Shown: positions 34,105-44,270, counted from the stretch's first letter. The stretch: 64,000 nt of DNA from Paenibacillus sp. G2S3 (GCF_030123105.1 NZ_CP126095.1:4216001-4280000), one strand, 5' to 3'. Made by a program: numbers and translations. The notes: generated from the letters alone by a model not told the origin.

Positions 34105-34120
34105 GCTTTAACAAATATAG

Positions 34121-34156
34121 AAACAAGCCGGAGCGTTCATTTGCTCCGGCTTGTTT
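34121..34156 (+). terminator. terminator of the yesM-yesN-lplA-like arm
   Basis: A perfect 14-bp stem AAACAAGCCGGAGC/GCTCCGGCTTGTTT, then TTAT; 16 bases after the stop. Confidence 0.88.
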
Positions 34157-34211
34157 TTATGTCCAGTGATCTCCTCTTTTGGAATTTGAACAATAGAGAA
34201 CTGCTTGTCCC

Positions 34212-35102
34212 CTACACGGTCATTAATGCGTTGTGCTTACTAATAAATCTTCTAGATATTTCACCTACAGCAATCGGAAGTTGCATCCAGACATAAGCAT
34301 GGATGGAATTTGCAACATGCTCTATTTCGTATACATCTACTAGACTAGAGAACGAATGTAGACTGCTTCTAATTTTGTCATCCGTCCACTCTTCTTCGCT
34401 AGGAAGAAATAAGATTGGACATCTCACCTTTTGGTAATAATGCTCAAACTTCACATCCCAATATTTTTGAATATATTCTGTTCTCACACGATTTAAATAA
34501 CAATATGTATAATTACCATTTGGTATCTGTTGTAGATTGTGATAGAAGAAAGATTCGAAATATTCATTCCATAATCCATGCTTAGTAAATTCCGCTCGCT
34601 CTTCCTCGACGTACTCTTCTTTATTTTTAAATACACGTTCTTTTCGTTCAGCTAATTGAGCTCGGATTTCTTGTTTTTTATGTTCCAATTCTTCCCCTGT
34701 GCCATTAAATAACCCGTATTCCCCAAACTCATTATATAAAGCGCCCTCACAAACAAGGGATAGAACGAGCTCTGGATGTGACGCAGCTAAACTGAGTCCG
34801 ACTTCAGCCCCCATTGAGCTGCCTATTACATGGCATTTAGTTACTTGGAGTCGCTGTAGCAATAAATAAACATCATTTGCCATATCATCGATATGATATC
34901 CTGTATCTGGCTTATCAGATTTGCCATGTCCTCTGAGATCAGGAGCAATGATACTATATTCCTGTTCAAATTGGGGAATGATTCCTTTCCACATGTTCAA
35001 ATTCCCACCACTAAAGTGTAGAAATAAAACAATCACCTTATGATTCAAGGTATATCTTACATTAATACATATATCATCTAACCTGATCATTTCCTCTATC
35101 AA
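34212..35102 (-). CDS. alpha/beta hydrolase
   Basis: 296 residues. The nucleophile elbow is GSSMG (94-98, Ser96), the oxyanion loop HFSGGN and the strand DLRGHGKSDKP are typical of the Abhydrolase_6 group. The catalytic histidine is probably in the C-terminal EHVANSIHAY. A helical cap of about 100 residues rich in Lys/Glu lies between. The TTG at 35102 has GGAGG eight bases upstream and is preferred over the ATG four codons later. It is a single gene; the substrate is unknown. Confidence 0.85.
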   Translation of the reverse strand: MIEEMIRLDDICINVRYTLNHKVIVLFLHFSGGNLNMWKGIIPQFEQEYSIIAPDLRGHGKSDKPDTGYHIDDMANDVYLLLQRLQVTKCHVIGSSMGAEVGLSLAASHPELVLSLVCEGALYNEFGEYGLFNGTGEELEHKKQEIRAQLAERKERVFKNKEEYVEEERAEFTKHGLWNEYFESFFYHNLQQIPNGNYTYCYLNRVRTEYIQKYWDVKFEHYYQKVRCPILFLPSEEEWTDDKIRSSLHSFSSLVDVYEIEHVANSIHAYVWMQLPIAVGEISRRFISKHNALMTV

Positions 35103-35222
35103 TTTCTATACCTCCAAAACTATCAAAATCATCTTAACATACAAGATGAGGTACCGTATCCAGCAGAAAATTATCAAAGTCAAGTATAACTGCCTTCATG
35201 GCACCCCATTTCATTTATTGCT

Positions 35223-35819
35223 TTAGAAGCGGCTTTCCCCCTTTGATTCCGACAAACTCAAATAGTCGAATTTCACTAAGCAGCCTTCACCCTGCGGAGA
35301 TTGTCCGACAACACCCGCTACGCATTCAGCACCTTCCTTCATTCCAAAATATCGGATCAGTGCCCAGTTCGCTCCGTCCTCTGAATAGGAGAAAGTAACG
35401 CAATGATTTTGCTTGGTGATACGCAAATATGGATTATCTACAGCAACTTGTACGGAGTTACAATCATCTGACATCCCTTCCCTTGTCACCACAGACACGA
35501 TTATGGGATACTGTCCGTCAAACTCAAAGCAAATCTTGGCCCAGTTATAATGGTCCATCATAAGCATGAGGCAGCCTGAATCATATTTATGCCGCATATT
35601 GACACTAATTCTGGTCGTCATTTCAAAGGAAGTACCCACAGGGGTGGATAAGAATGGCGCTGAGCTTGCGAAATGTTTACCTGCCGGGTCTTGGAAAAAG
35701 TCTGATTTGGGAGGTGCTATTAATGTCAGTTCATCTAAATCTGTAAATTCCCAGGTTTCGGGATGATTCATCCAGCTCAGTTGTTTTCTTGTTTCGTTTA
35801 CAAATAAGTTTACAGTCAT
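35223..35819 (-). CDS. DUF1349 protein (concanavalin-like fold)
   Basis: 198 residues from the ATG at 35819 (AGGAGAAGAAGA directly upstream); a longer frame to 35930 lacks this site. It matches the DUF1349 pattern: WEFTDLDELTLIAPPKSDFFQDPAG, FEMTTRISVNMRHKYDSGCLMLMMD, VTFSYSEDGANWALIRYFG and a VGVVGQSPQGEGC-like end. The fold is a beta-sandwich of the concanavalin/LamG type, suggesting binding of a glycan. It has no signal peptide, so it is cytoplasmic. Function is unknown. Confidence 0.85.
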   Translation of the reverse strand: MTVNLFVNETRKQLSWMNHPETWEFTDLDELTLIAPPKSDFFQDPAGKHFASSAPFLSTPVGTSFEMTTRISVNMRHKYDSGCLMLMMDHYNWAKICFEFDGQYPIIVSVVTREGMSDDCNSVQVAVDNPYLRITKQNHCVTFSYSEDGANWALIRYFGMKEGAECVAGVVGQSPQGEGCLVKFDYLSLSESKGESRF

Positions 35820-36133
35820 TCTTCTTCTCCTATCATCAATGGTTTTTTCAACATAACGCCTAGCCTTTAAGCCCACAAGAAGTACTTCTGTTTCTTCCCT
35901 AATGATAAATTCTAATCTTAGTAGCCCCATTCAAAGTCTCAGTTACGGGTACGATAATGATTACAAATTTTGCCTTCTTTGTAATAATGGCAGATAGTTT
36001 TTATTTTTACAATCTCCGATAGAATAATAGCAAAATATTTCATAATTCATTAAAAGAATTACACAAAAAAAGAGATAACTCCCAAGGAGTTATCCCATAA
36101 TCATAATCAATCTACTTAGCTTGCTTTACACAA
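35820..36133. other. 314-base gap upstream of DUF1349 and after the hybrid kinase gene
   Basis: No coding ORF is supported; it is A+T-rich. It holds the DUF1349 promoter region and, at 36074-36094, the terminator of the hybrid kinase gene. Confidence 0.6.
36074..36094 (-). terminator. terminator of the hybrid kinase gene
   Basis: GATAACTCC-CAA-GGAGTTATC, nine-base stem, followed on the minus strand by CTTTTTTT. Confidence 0.85.
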
Positions 36134-39100
36134 TCAATCCTTATCAGGAATGATAAATGACACCGTAGTTCCCAAGCCAGGAATACTTTGAATGTGCAAG
36201 CCCTGTCCATATAATTGTGTCAGTCTTCTATCCGTATTAAGCAGCCCAATTCCTTGATTCTTATAGCCATTCGGATTTAACAGCTTGCTGACTTGTGCTT
36301 CGTCCATTCCAATCCCTGTATCTACAATGTTAAAATGAACAGCATCCGCACGTGTCTCAATGTGAATACGCAGTGTTCCACCTTTAGCGCGACTTAAAAC
36401 GCCATGTCGAACAGCATTCTCAACTAGTGGTTGAATCGTAAGCGGAGGCATCAACATTTCAAGATTCGCATCTACTTCCCATTCCACATGGAGTCTCTCT
36501 TCAAAACGTTGCTGCTGGATATATATATAATTCTCTACCAGTTTAAGCTCCTGTGACAGCGTAACGAGCTTGCCTGCATTTAAGAAGTCAAAACTTATGC
36601 GCAAATAAGTTGTGAATGCATCTGATAACTCTCTCATTTTGGCAGTGTCAAAGTCACTTAAGGACATGATCGAATTCAGTGTATTGAAGAGAAAGTGTGG
36701 ATGGATCTGCGCTTGTAAATAAGCACCCTCCATCCTTAACCGATCATTGACCGCTCGCTTCATAGATGAAAGGGACAAGGCGCGATACTTCAATTCCATC
36801 GCATCTACCGGTTTGGTGACATAATCATTTGCTCCAGCCAAGAAGCCCGCATAGACATCCTCCCGCTCACTACGAGCAGTCAGTAGTATAATAGGTAATT
36901 CATACATCGTGAACCGCTCACGAATCAATCTTGTCAATTCATAACCAGACATGCCCGGCATCATCACATCAGTGATGATCAGATCAAATCGATCATGGTT
37001 TAACTTATCCAGCGCTTCCCGTGCAGAAGTCGCAGTAACCATCTGATAGGTTCCATCTGACAAAATATTTTGTAAAACTTTTAGATTGACCGAATCATCG
37101 TCAACTGCCAGAACACGTATAATATCAGAGTCTGAATCAACCTTAGAGAGTGGCTCTACTTCCTTCGTGGAATATGTGGCAGCTACCATAGTAGATGTCT
37201 CAGCTGTTATCCATGCGCTGAATGGTGATAATGTTATCGTATCCTTTTCTAGTTGAACTTCCGAAATTGATGATTGAACACGCTCATCTACTACGGGTAA
37301 TTTGAAGCTGAACTTACTCCCCTGACCCGGCTGCGATTGCAGCAATAATTCACTCCCGTGCAGCTCGACCAGTTCCTTGCAGATGCTAAGTCCCAGTCCA
37401 ATACCACCTTCCCCGTAAGCCCCTTGTTCATAGCGCATAAAGACACGTTTCTTCAATGCCTCATCCATACCTATTCCTGTATCCGTAACATGTATCCATA
37501 CATCCCTACCCACTTGTTCAGCGACCAGTTCAACCTTACCCTGTTCGGTATACTTAAGTGCATTATGAACAAGATTTATCAGAATCTGTACCAATCGCTC
37601 CTCATCAGCATGTACACGCGGCAAATCCTCATTAATATGCATGCTAAGCTCCACCTTTGTTCCACCGGTAAGGAAGCGTAACATATCCAGCACGCCCTCA
37701 GCCAAGGAGCTTACATGCACTGCTTTTATATTCATCACAATCCGTTTATCCTGCAATCTCACCACATCAAGCAAATCATTCAGCATGAGCGACATCCGCC
37801 GACTAACCATAATTAGCAGTTCCATATCACGTTGACTCTCTTCATCCAGCACATGTTTTTTCCTCGTTAACACGCTCTGGGCAATATTCATAATTCCATG
37901 TAGGGGAGTCCGTAGTTCATGTGACGTATTCGCCAGAAAACGGTCTTTTAATTTATTCGTCTCTGCCAATTGAGCGTTTAATAACACATTCTGATGGGAC
38001 TGATTAAAGTATCTTCTAAACCAATAGGCAGAAAAAGTGGCTAGTGCAGCAATTAAATCTACCGGATAAAACATAAATTGCGAGGTTCCTGCGTAATAAA
38101 CAGACGCCCATAGTATATTGTTAATCACAGCAAGCACTGAACATAATAAAAATAGTGCACCCTCAGCTCGAATGGATACCATCTTTATAAAATAATAAGC
38201 CGTCCAACATACTGGAACGTAATACAGGATCATATAGACCTCTTTTTCGATTGAATATAGTACTGTCTCTTCTGGACCAAAGATTATAAATAGTGTAAAA
38301 ACGAGGAGTGAGAAGATGTAACTATAAAAGGCCTTGCCTTTCCGCAGATTCCCATAAAGCTCTCTACCCATCAGGAACAGGAACAAGCAGAACCCTATAT
38401 ACGAAAGAACCTTTAGCTTCAACGTCCAGGCAAAATCAACCTGAAGAAACCGGAACAATAGTCCATTATGTTCAACCCCAATGGATACAGCCGCTGCAAC
38501 CATCATCGAGAAGAAAATAATCAACTCTGTTTTTCGCACATCCATCAAATAGATGATCAACAAATACAGCCCATGTAGTAGAAGCAGTACCCCTACGATT
38601 AGCTGCAAGCCGATGGAATTCCAGTAGACTGTATCTATCTCATGTTGAATGCCAAACTCTACAGACCTAACAATGCCTCCTTTTAACGGAGACTCATAAT
38701 TTGACGCCCGAACAAACAGATCCATTTGGTTCTGATCTATCGGTGTATAACTGATCAGGAATGACTTGGTGACAGAAACATGGCCTTCTTTCTCATCAGA
38801 TAACACACCAAACCGTGAGAGAACTGTTCCATTAATCTCCACTTCAGAAGCAGTATAGATAGATTGGAACCAAAAGCTAAGTGGCTCAGATAAGGGTTGA
38901 TCCAGCAGAATTCGCAAATGATAAGTTCCGTATCCATATGCCTTTTTTTGCTCTTCAGGCTTAAATATAGCATTCCAGTTACCCGGTACCTGAAGCCTCT
39001 GCCCCTTCGTAGCGTTGTCGATATTGGTAGCATTCACCCATTGTTCGGGATAAAACTCCCATTCACCATCCAGCGGAAAGGTGCTTAGTGATTCAATGTC

Positions 39101-39256
39101 CACCCCACGTAAATCTAACACGCCTTGCTTCAAAGCAGGAGGATTGGATAACGAAAAATGATTATACCAGCCCCAACGTACAATAATTAAAAGACCGATA
39201 AATACTACTATGTATAACATATGACTTAACTTAATTTTATTCTCCGGAGTTCTCAT
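36134..39256 (-). CDS. 7TM hybrid sensor with two kinase modules
   Basis: About 1040 residues from the ATG at 39256; a GTG at 39307 sits almost on a -10-like element. Order: anchor; extracellular jelly-roll domain (YGYGTYHLRILLDQPLSE) of the 7TMR-DISM type; seven membrane segments; HisKA with phosphohistidine in SHELRTPLHG; HATPase (LIHNAL-like N-box, GIGLGLSICKELVELHG); a receiver with IITDVMMPGMSG; then a LytS-type module with QIHPHFLFNTLNSI and a second HATPase (LVENAVRHG; GIGLLNTDRRL). Two kinase cores flank one receiver in one chain. It has no cognate regulator nearby. A role in sensing a wall or carbohydrate signal is inference. Confidence 0.9.
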   Translation of the reverse strand: MRTPENKIKLSHMLYIVVFIGLLIIVRWGWYNHFSLSNPPALKQGVLDLRGVDIESLSTFPLDGEWEFYPEQWVNATNIDNATKGQRLQVPGNWNAIFKPEEQKKAYGYGTYHLRILLDQPLSEPLSFWFQSIYTASEVEINGTVLSRFGVLSDEKEGHVSVTKSFLISYTPIDQNQMDLFVRASNYESPLKGGIVRSVEFGIQHEIDTVYWNSIGLQLIVGVLLLLHGLYLLIIYLMDVRKTELIIFFSMMVAAAVSIGVEHNGLLFRFLQVDFAWTLKLKVLSYIGFCLFLFLMGRELYGNLRKGKAFYSYIFSLLVFTLFIIFGPEETVLYSIEKEVYMILYYVPVCWTAYYFIKMVSIRAEGALFLLCSVLAVINNILWASVYYAGTSQFMFYPVDLIAALATFSAYWFRRYFNQSHQNVLLNAQLAETNKLKDRFLANTSHELRTPLHGIMNIAQSVLTRKKHVLDEESQRDMELLIMVSRRMSLMLNDLLDVVRLQDKRIVMNIKAVHVSSLAEGVLDMLRFLTGGTKVELSMHINEDLPRVHADEERLVQILINLVHNALKYTEQGKVELVAEQVGRDVWIHVTDTGIGMDEALKKRVFMRYEQGAYGEGGIGLGLSICKELVELHGSELLLQSQPGQGSKFSFKLPVVDERVQSSISEVQLEKDTITLSPFSAWITAETSTMVAATYSTKEVEPLSKVDSDSDIIRVLAVDDDSVNLKVLQNILSDGTYQMVTATSAREALDKLNHDRFDLIITDVMMPGMSGYELTRLIRERFTMYELPIILLTARSEREDVYAGFLAGANDYVTKPVDAMELKYRALSLSSMKRAVNDRLRMEGAYLQAQIHPHFLFNTLNSIMSLSDFDTAKMRELSDAFTTYLRISFDFLNAGKLVTLSQELKLVENYIYIQQQRFEERLHVEWEVDANLEMLMPPLTIQPLVENAVRHGVLSRAKGGTLRIHIETRADAVHFNIVDTGIGMDEAQVSKLLNPNGYKNQGIGLLNTDRRLTQLYGQGLHIQSIPGLGTTVSFIIPDKD

Positions 39257-39380
39257 GTACGCCTCATTCTTCGATAAATTTAATAGTGCTATATTCCCAT
39301 CTTCCACTATTGAATATTATAGTCTGATTATACTATATTATGAGGTTTATAGAGGTGGGTAATCCTAGTTTCAAAGGACA

Positions 39381-39419
39381 AAAAAAGAAACTCCATTTTG
39401 AGCGGAGTTCCCTTTTTTT
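39381..39419. terminator. terminator of the SLH/ankyrin unit
   Basis: An AACTCC/GGAGTT stem extended by A7/T7 flanks. It lies four bases beyond the ankyrin gene stop. Confidence 0.82.
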
Positions 39420-39422
39420 AAA

Positions 39423-40142
39423 TTATATCGAATCACTACTCTTGTTCATTAGCATTTCTACCATTTTTTGATAACCCCTATTTTGCGCATGCTGTAAGGG
39501 ACTAACACCGTTAGAATCTGCTATATGAATATCAGCACCATGATGTATTAACAATTGCACTATAGCCTGATGTTCTTTGCCCCCATCGCCTAGTATGATA
39601 GCTTCTAGTAATGCAGTCCAACCCAGATTATTGACATGATCAATATTGACGTCAGAACTTGTAAGAAGTTCTTCCACAATATCCACATGACCACGGTCTG
39701 CAGCAGGGATGAGTGCGGTCCCCCCAAACCTATTCACAATTGAGGTATCAGCACCTGCAGCAATAGATACCTTCACAAAATCAAGCATTCCTTCAGCGCC
39801 TGCATAAAGAAGTGGATTATCCGAGCGATTGTCGCGGATATTGATGTTGGCACCTTTTTCAAGCAATAATTTAAATATATCCAGTTGATTCGTGTGTACA
39901 GCGATTAAAGCGGGCGTTCTACCCTCATTATCTGTAACATCAATATCTGCACCGTCTGTTAATAGTTTTGTTATAAGCTCCTTATCCCCTTCACGAGTCG
40001 CTGCTAACAGCGCTTGGTTCAGCTTATCCATTTCATTGTTCACCTCCTGAGTTGATTGCTGCTCTTGGCTGTTTAACACCTTGAAATCATCTGTCTGACA
40101 TCCTGAAATAAAGAGGAAGAGTGTTAAGACGAGAAAGCGCAT
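39423..40142 (-). CDS. ankyrin-repeat lipoprotein
   Basis: About 240 residues from the ATG at 40142. Signal peptide and lipobox ISGC give a lipid-anchored protein on the outer face of the membrane. Five to six ankyrin repeats follow, for example EGRTPALIAVHTNQLDIFKLLLEKGANIN and GWTALLEAIILGD. Ankyrin repeats bind other proteins. It begins 30 bases after an SLH protein gene and is probably co-transcribed with it, so it may help to hold an envelope complex. Partner unknown. Confidence 0.88.
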   Translation of the reverse strand: MRFLVLTLFLFISGCQTDDFKVLNSQEQQSTQEVNNEMDKLNQALLAATREGDKELITKLLTDGADIDVTDNEGRTPALIAVHTNQLDIFKLLLEKGANINIRDNRSDNPLLYAGAEGMLDFVKVSIAAGADTSIVNRFGGTALIPAADRGHVDIVEELLTSSDVNIDHVNNLGWTALLEAIILGDGGKEHQAIVQLLIHHGADIHIADSNGVSPLQHAQNRGYQKMVEMLMNKSSDSI

Positions 40143-40172
40143 GACATTCAACACCTTTCATGTAGACTCGCC

Positions 40173-41684
40173 TTATTTCGAAGTGAATGTGGCTTGAGAG
40201 GTTGCCCATGCGCCTAGTGGTGTCACAGTATACACTGTCCCAGCAGCCAATTTACCGCTATCCGTAATATCGAATACACCTACGGCACCTTTACGACTGG
40301 AGAATTTATAGGTTGCAACCCATTTCTCTCCGTTTGGAGCGGTTAGTTGTACACTACGACCCGAAAACAATTCATCTTCAGGGTCTTGAACCAAGGATAC
40401 ATTGATGGATGTATCGCTGACAGCTTCAGCGCCAGAGAGTTGTAGTGGCGCTATTTCTTTTGCTTCGAATGAAGGATTTGATATATTGGCCCAGTCGGAT
40501 GTTACGGTATATTTCACACCTGGTTTCAAGACTTGTCCTTCAGGAAGTCGGAATTTCGGCTCAATCTTACCATCTGTTGATTGTGTAAATGGAACATACT
40601 TGGCAACGATGGATGCCCCGCCTTCTGGTGTAATCGTTACTTGTCTACCTTGCATGGAAGGAATGATTTGATACGTAATACCATTTGCTCTGTTGTTCTC
40701 ATCCAAAACAAATGCGTTAGCACCACGACCACCACTGTATGCAGAGATGACATATCCATAGTCAATGACGCCATTTGTTTTCAGTGCTTCAATCTCAAAG
40801 GTGTCGTTGGTTACCTGAGTGGTTGCTGTCATATCCACCTTGGCTGCGTTTCCTACAAATGATCCTGCATTCTTACCTTTGTACGTTAAATTATAGGTTG
40901 TTCCAGCTTTTTGCACCGATGTAGGAACAATGTACGTTGCAACGGAACCCGATTTCAGCCGCGGCATATTCGTTAAGGTTAGACCGTCATTGAATACAAA
41001 ATCTTCTTTTGCTTTAGCAAACACCTCATTCTCAGCTGTCAAAGGAGCATCTAAGGTTACGATTAATGTAATTTCATTAATCGATCTCACACTTGTAATT
41101 TGAGCTTTTTCGGAAGGCATTGCTTTACGTGCTGTATTTAGTAAGGCCGCTACTTCTCCACGTGTTGCGGGTTCCGTATTAGAATTCAATTGATTAATCC
41201 AGTAGTTAACCGATAAGACGTCACGCTTCAACGCCTTCGATACAATTTGCACGATTTCTTCATCCGTTACCGTTTTATTAGGGCTAAATTTACCATCATC
41301 CGTTTCCATTATCCCTAAACCAACAAGTACTGACGCATATTTGTAATACCATACGTTAGAGTTCACATCGGTGAATGGGGCAGTGTTCTCTTCAGCGCTT
41401 TGTAATTTAAAAGTCAATACTACCATTTTCGCTAATTCTGCACGATTGATTGGATTGTTCACACCCATCGAATGATCTGCATAACCCTGTAACACACCTA
41501 GTCCCGAAAGTACTTCAACGGCTTCTTGAATTTCTTTATCTGATAACTTAGATGCTGCTGTAGATATCCCTATGTTGCTTGAAGCAGGTGCTGCTTGTAC
41601 ATTTAACACGGCAAAGGGTAAAGAGGTTGCACCTAGTGTTGCTGCGACCATTAATGCTGCTGCTTTTTTAGAAACGATTCTCAC
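40173..41684 (-). CDS. SLH-domain secreted protein
   Basis: 503 residues. A classical signal peptide (MRIVSKKAAALMVAATLGAT... ending near VQA) is followed by two S-layer homology motifs: ALGVLQGYAD...NPINRAELAKMVV and WYYKYASVLVGLGIMETDDGKFSPNKTVTDEEIVQIV. The C-terminal 300 residues are beta-rich, Ig-like repeats with no recognised enzyme domain. SLH motifs bind pyruvylated wall polymer, so the protein is held on the wall. It lies 149 bases after a response regulator gene with no terminator between, so it may be its target. Confidence 0.88.
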   Translation of the reverse strand: MRIVSKKAAALMVAATLGATSLPFAVLNVQAAPASSNIGISTAASKLSDKEIQEAVEVLSGLGVLQGYADHSMGVNNPINRAELAKMVVLTFKLQSAEENTAPFTDVNSNVWYYKYASVLVGLGIMETDDGKFSPNKTVTDEEIVQIVSKALKRDVLSVNYWINQLNSNTEPATRGEVAALLNTARKAMPSEKAQITSVRSINEITLIVTLDAPLTAENEVFAKAKEDFVFNDGLTLTNMPRLKSGSVATYIVPTSVQKAGTTYNLTYKGKNAGSFVGNAAKVDMTATTQVTNDTFEIEALKTNGVIDYGYVISAYSGGRGANAFVLDENNRANGITYQIIPSMQGRQVTITPEGGASIVAKYVPFTQSTDGKIEPKFRLPEGQVLKPGVKYTVTSDWANISNPSFEAKEIAPLQLSGAEAVSDTSINVSLVQDPEDELFSGRSVQLTAPNGEKWVATYKFSSRKGAVGVFDITDSGKLAAGTVYTVTPLGAWATSQATFTSK

Positions 41685-41833
41685 TGTATTTCCCCCTCAA
41701 AAATCATTAAGTTATTTGTTGCTCATGTCTATAACTAAATGATAATGGAAAGAAATAAACTCCCAAGAAACGATTTATTAATAAAATATTAACTAGAGCT
41801 TAAAATTATCGAAAATCGTCAAGAAAAACGCCA

Positions 41834-42526
41834 TTACACCGTAAATCGGTATCCCGCACCCCACACTGTTTCAATATACTGTGGATTCGAAGGGTCCGCT
41901 TCCAGCTTCTCCCGTATTTTGCGAATATGAACTGTAACCGTTGCGATATCCCCGCTGGAGTCCATCCCCCAGATCCGTTCGAATAGATCATCTTTGCTAA
42001 ACACCCGATTCGGATGACTCGCTAAAAAGACCAGAACATCGAACTCCCGCGCGGTAAACAAAACCTCCTGATTACGTACAAACACCCTTCGGGAATTTTT
42101 ATCGATATGAACTCCACGGATTTGAATCTCATGCTTCTCCATTGGCTCTAGCTTACTGAGCATGCGTTCATATCTTGTTAGGTGCGCCTTAGCTCTTGCC
42201 ACTAATTCACTTGGACTAAAGGGCTTCGTAATATAATCATCCGCTCCGAGATTAAACGCCCGAAGCTTATCGATCTCCTCTTTTTTCGCAGATACGATAA
42301 AGATCGGCACTTCCTTAGCCTCCCTAATACGGCGGCATAATTCAAAGCCATCGATGCCAGGTAACTGCAAATCTACGATAATAAGATTGTAATCCCCTTC
42401 AAGAGCCTGCCCAAGCCCCTCAGAACCTGTATGACATATATCCACGGCAAAACCATTCAGCTCAAAATAATCTTTTTCCAATTGTGCTATCGTTGCCTCA
42501 TCTTCAATAATCAGAATCCGTGTCAT
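41834..42526 (-). CDS. OmpR-type response regulator
   Basis: 230 residues. Receiver with EDEA, phosphoacceptor NLIIVDLQLPGIDG, and YITKPFSPSE; C-terminal winged helix with FTAREFDVLVFLASHPNRVFSKDDLFERIWG and VTVHIRKIREKLE. It overlaps the kinase gene by 23 bases and is therefore translated with it. The kinase comes first here, the reverse of the common order. Probable target: the adjacent SLH/ankyrin genes or the kinase gene itself. Confidence 0.93.
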   Translation of the reverse strand: MTRILIIEDEATIAQLEKDYFELNGFAVDICHTGSEGLGQALEGDYNLIIVDLQLPGIDGFELCRRIREAKEVPIFIVSAKKEEIDKLRAFNLGADDYITKPFSPSELVARAKAHLTRYERMLSKLEPMEKHEIQIRGVHIDKNSRRVFVRNQEVLFTAREFDVLVFLASHPNRVFSKDDLFERIWGMDSSGDIATVTVHIRKIREKLEADPSNPQYIETVWGAGYRFTV

Positions 42527-44003
42527 GCGAATGAAATCCTCCTTCGTCGGTCGTTCGCTTTAAAGTAAAGAACAGGCTTGATCCCACACCTGGTTCACTT
42601 TCCATCCATATCGATCCACCATGCCCTTCAATAATCTGACGAGCGATCGCAAGACCAAGTCCACTACCGCCTGTCGATAGGTTCCGAGAAGGTTCTGCAC
42701 GATAAAACCGTTCAAAGATATGTGGAAGAGCTTCAGTATCAATACCCATTCCATTATCCTTCACTTCTACAGTCACCCACTCACTATCCACTTGTAGAGA
42801 AAAACGGATTAAAGGACTCGACTTGTCCATATATTTCAGCGCATTTCCAATTACGTTCAGTAATACCCGTTTTAATTTATCCAAATCTGCTATAACCTCA
42901 ATACGTTCGGAATTATTGTCGTCTAGCTGAAAAGAAACTCCTTTATTTTCGTTATGGTAGCGCATCTCTTCGATACAATCCTCAAGGAATGCAATAATAT
43001 CCACTGCTTCGAACGAAAATGGGACCTGATTCAAATCCAGCTTGGAATATAGGAACAATTCATCAACCAATTTATCCATTCCAATGGTTTTGTTATAAAT
43101 AATGTCGACGTACATGTCCATCTTCTCGGGTGTATTGGCGACACCATCTCGTATGCCTTCAATAAACCCTTTAATATTCGTAATCGGAGTACGTAAATCA
43201 TGTGAAATATTTGAGATTAATTCTTTCCGATTCTCCTCATATTGCAGACGAAGGTTCACTGACTCTTGTAACCTCTGTCTCATCGTCTCAAACGCTTTAT
43301 TTAACTCCCCAATCTCATCTTTGGATTGCAGGTTAAGTTCAAATTGAAGGTCACCCTCTTGAATTCGTTCTGCGGAATCCCTTAACTTGTTCAGTGGCTT
43401 AATAACACTTCGTGTAATCCAGCGATATAATAGCACATTCGCAACCACAAGAACGCCAATTAATATCAATGAAAAGATCGGTAGCAGCCTCCGTGTGAGT
43501 TCCGCAAAAGGACTATGCTCTTTGATGACGAAAACACTGCCTTTCGCCCCATCCGAATATTTAAAGTCAAATTTGGCATAGCCATAAAATCTTTCTTTAA
43601 TATTAAACGTGTTACGAATCTGATAGTTATTGAGATCGTAAGGAGGTAAAGCATCCTTTAATTCAGGTTGATTGAAGGTGCGTGATTCAAACACAGGGTC
43701 ATTCACTCGCCTTACAAATAGTCCCGCTTTCTCTGTCTTTAGCTTAAAATCATATTCCAGTAACAAATCCTTGTTCTGCAATTCATCCGGGTCATGCTTG
43801 GCTAAATACTTTAATTCTAAAAAAATCGACTCTTCTTGCTCCGACAACGGATTTAATTGATAGTGCACTTTATAAAAATCCCGAAGACTATGAATATCTC
43901 CAGTTGATGCAATTGTAAATAAAGCTGCCGTCATTACGATGATAAGTAAACTAACGACTAGCATTCCCGTATAAGATAACAGTAATTTTATCCGAATCGA
44001 CAC
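42504..44003 (-). CDS. sensor histidine kinase
   Basis: 499 residues. First membrane segment SYTGMLVVSLLIIVMTAALF, an extracellular domain of about 130 residues, second membrane segment LLPIFSLILIGVLVVANVLL, HAMP, HisKA with SHDLRTPITNIKGF, and HATPase with NVIGNALKYM, DNGMGID and GGSGLGLAIARQIIEGHGG. It is a classical PhoR-type kinase. The sensor region has no recognised domain. Partner is the overlapping OmpR-type regulator. Confidence 0.93.
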   Translation of the reverse strand: MSIRIKLLLSYTGMLVVSLLIIVMTAALFTIASTGDIHSLRDFYKVHYQLNPLSEQEESIFLELKYLAKHDPDELQNKDLLLEYDFKLKTEKAGLFVRRVNDPVFESRTFNQPELKDALPPYDLNNYQIRNTFNIKERFYGYAKFDFKYSDGAKGSVFVIKEHSPFAELTRRLLPIFSLILIGVLVVANVLLYRWITRSVIKPLNKLRDSAERIQEGDLQFELNLQSKDEIGELNKAFETMRQRLQESVNLRLQYEENRKELISNISHDLRTPITNIKGFIEGIRDGVANTPEKMDMYVDIIYNKTIGMDKLVDELFLYSKLDLNQVPFSFEAVDIIAFLEDCIEEMRYHNENKGVSFQLDDNNSERIEVIADLDKLKRVLLNVIGNALKYMDKSSPLIRFSLQVDSEWVTVEVKDNGMGIDTEALPHIFERFYRAEPSRNLSTGGSGLGLAIARQIIEGHGGSIWMESEPGVGSSLFFTLKRTTDEGGFHSHDTDSDY

Positions 44004-44096
44004 GACAGTTCCCCTCTCACTAGCATTGGATCCGCTAAATAGTCATCTCCGTATTTTAGTGAAATACTATCACATGGGGAGAGCGTTTGCTAACAG

Positions 44097-44133
44097 AAAA
44101 AAACTTCTACCAACACTTCGGCAGAAGTTTTTA
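44097..44133 (-). terminator. terminator of the sugar isomerase gene
   Basis: AAACTTCT pairs with AGAAGTTT plus inner CC/GG, flanked by A and T runs. It lies 140 bases beyond the isomerase stop and just upstream of the kinase promoter. Confidence 0.75.
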
Positions 44134-44270
44134 TAGAACTTAATTTACGCGAGATCATCAAATGCTATATAGATTGATCTGATGATTTTCCTATTTCGGG
44201 TTGGCCGTGACTCCAGAGAATGTTTAGACTACCAGCACTTTTCCCTTTTTTGAATATTTTCAAGTTCAAT

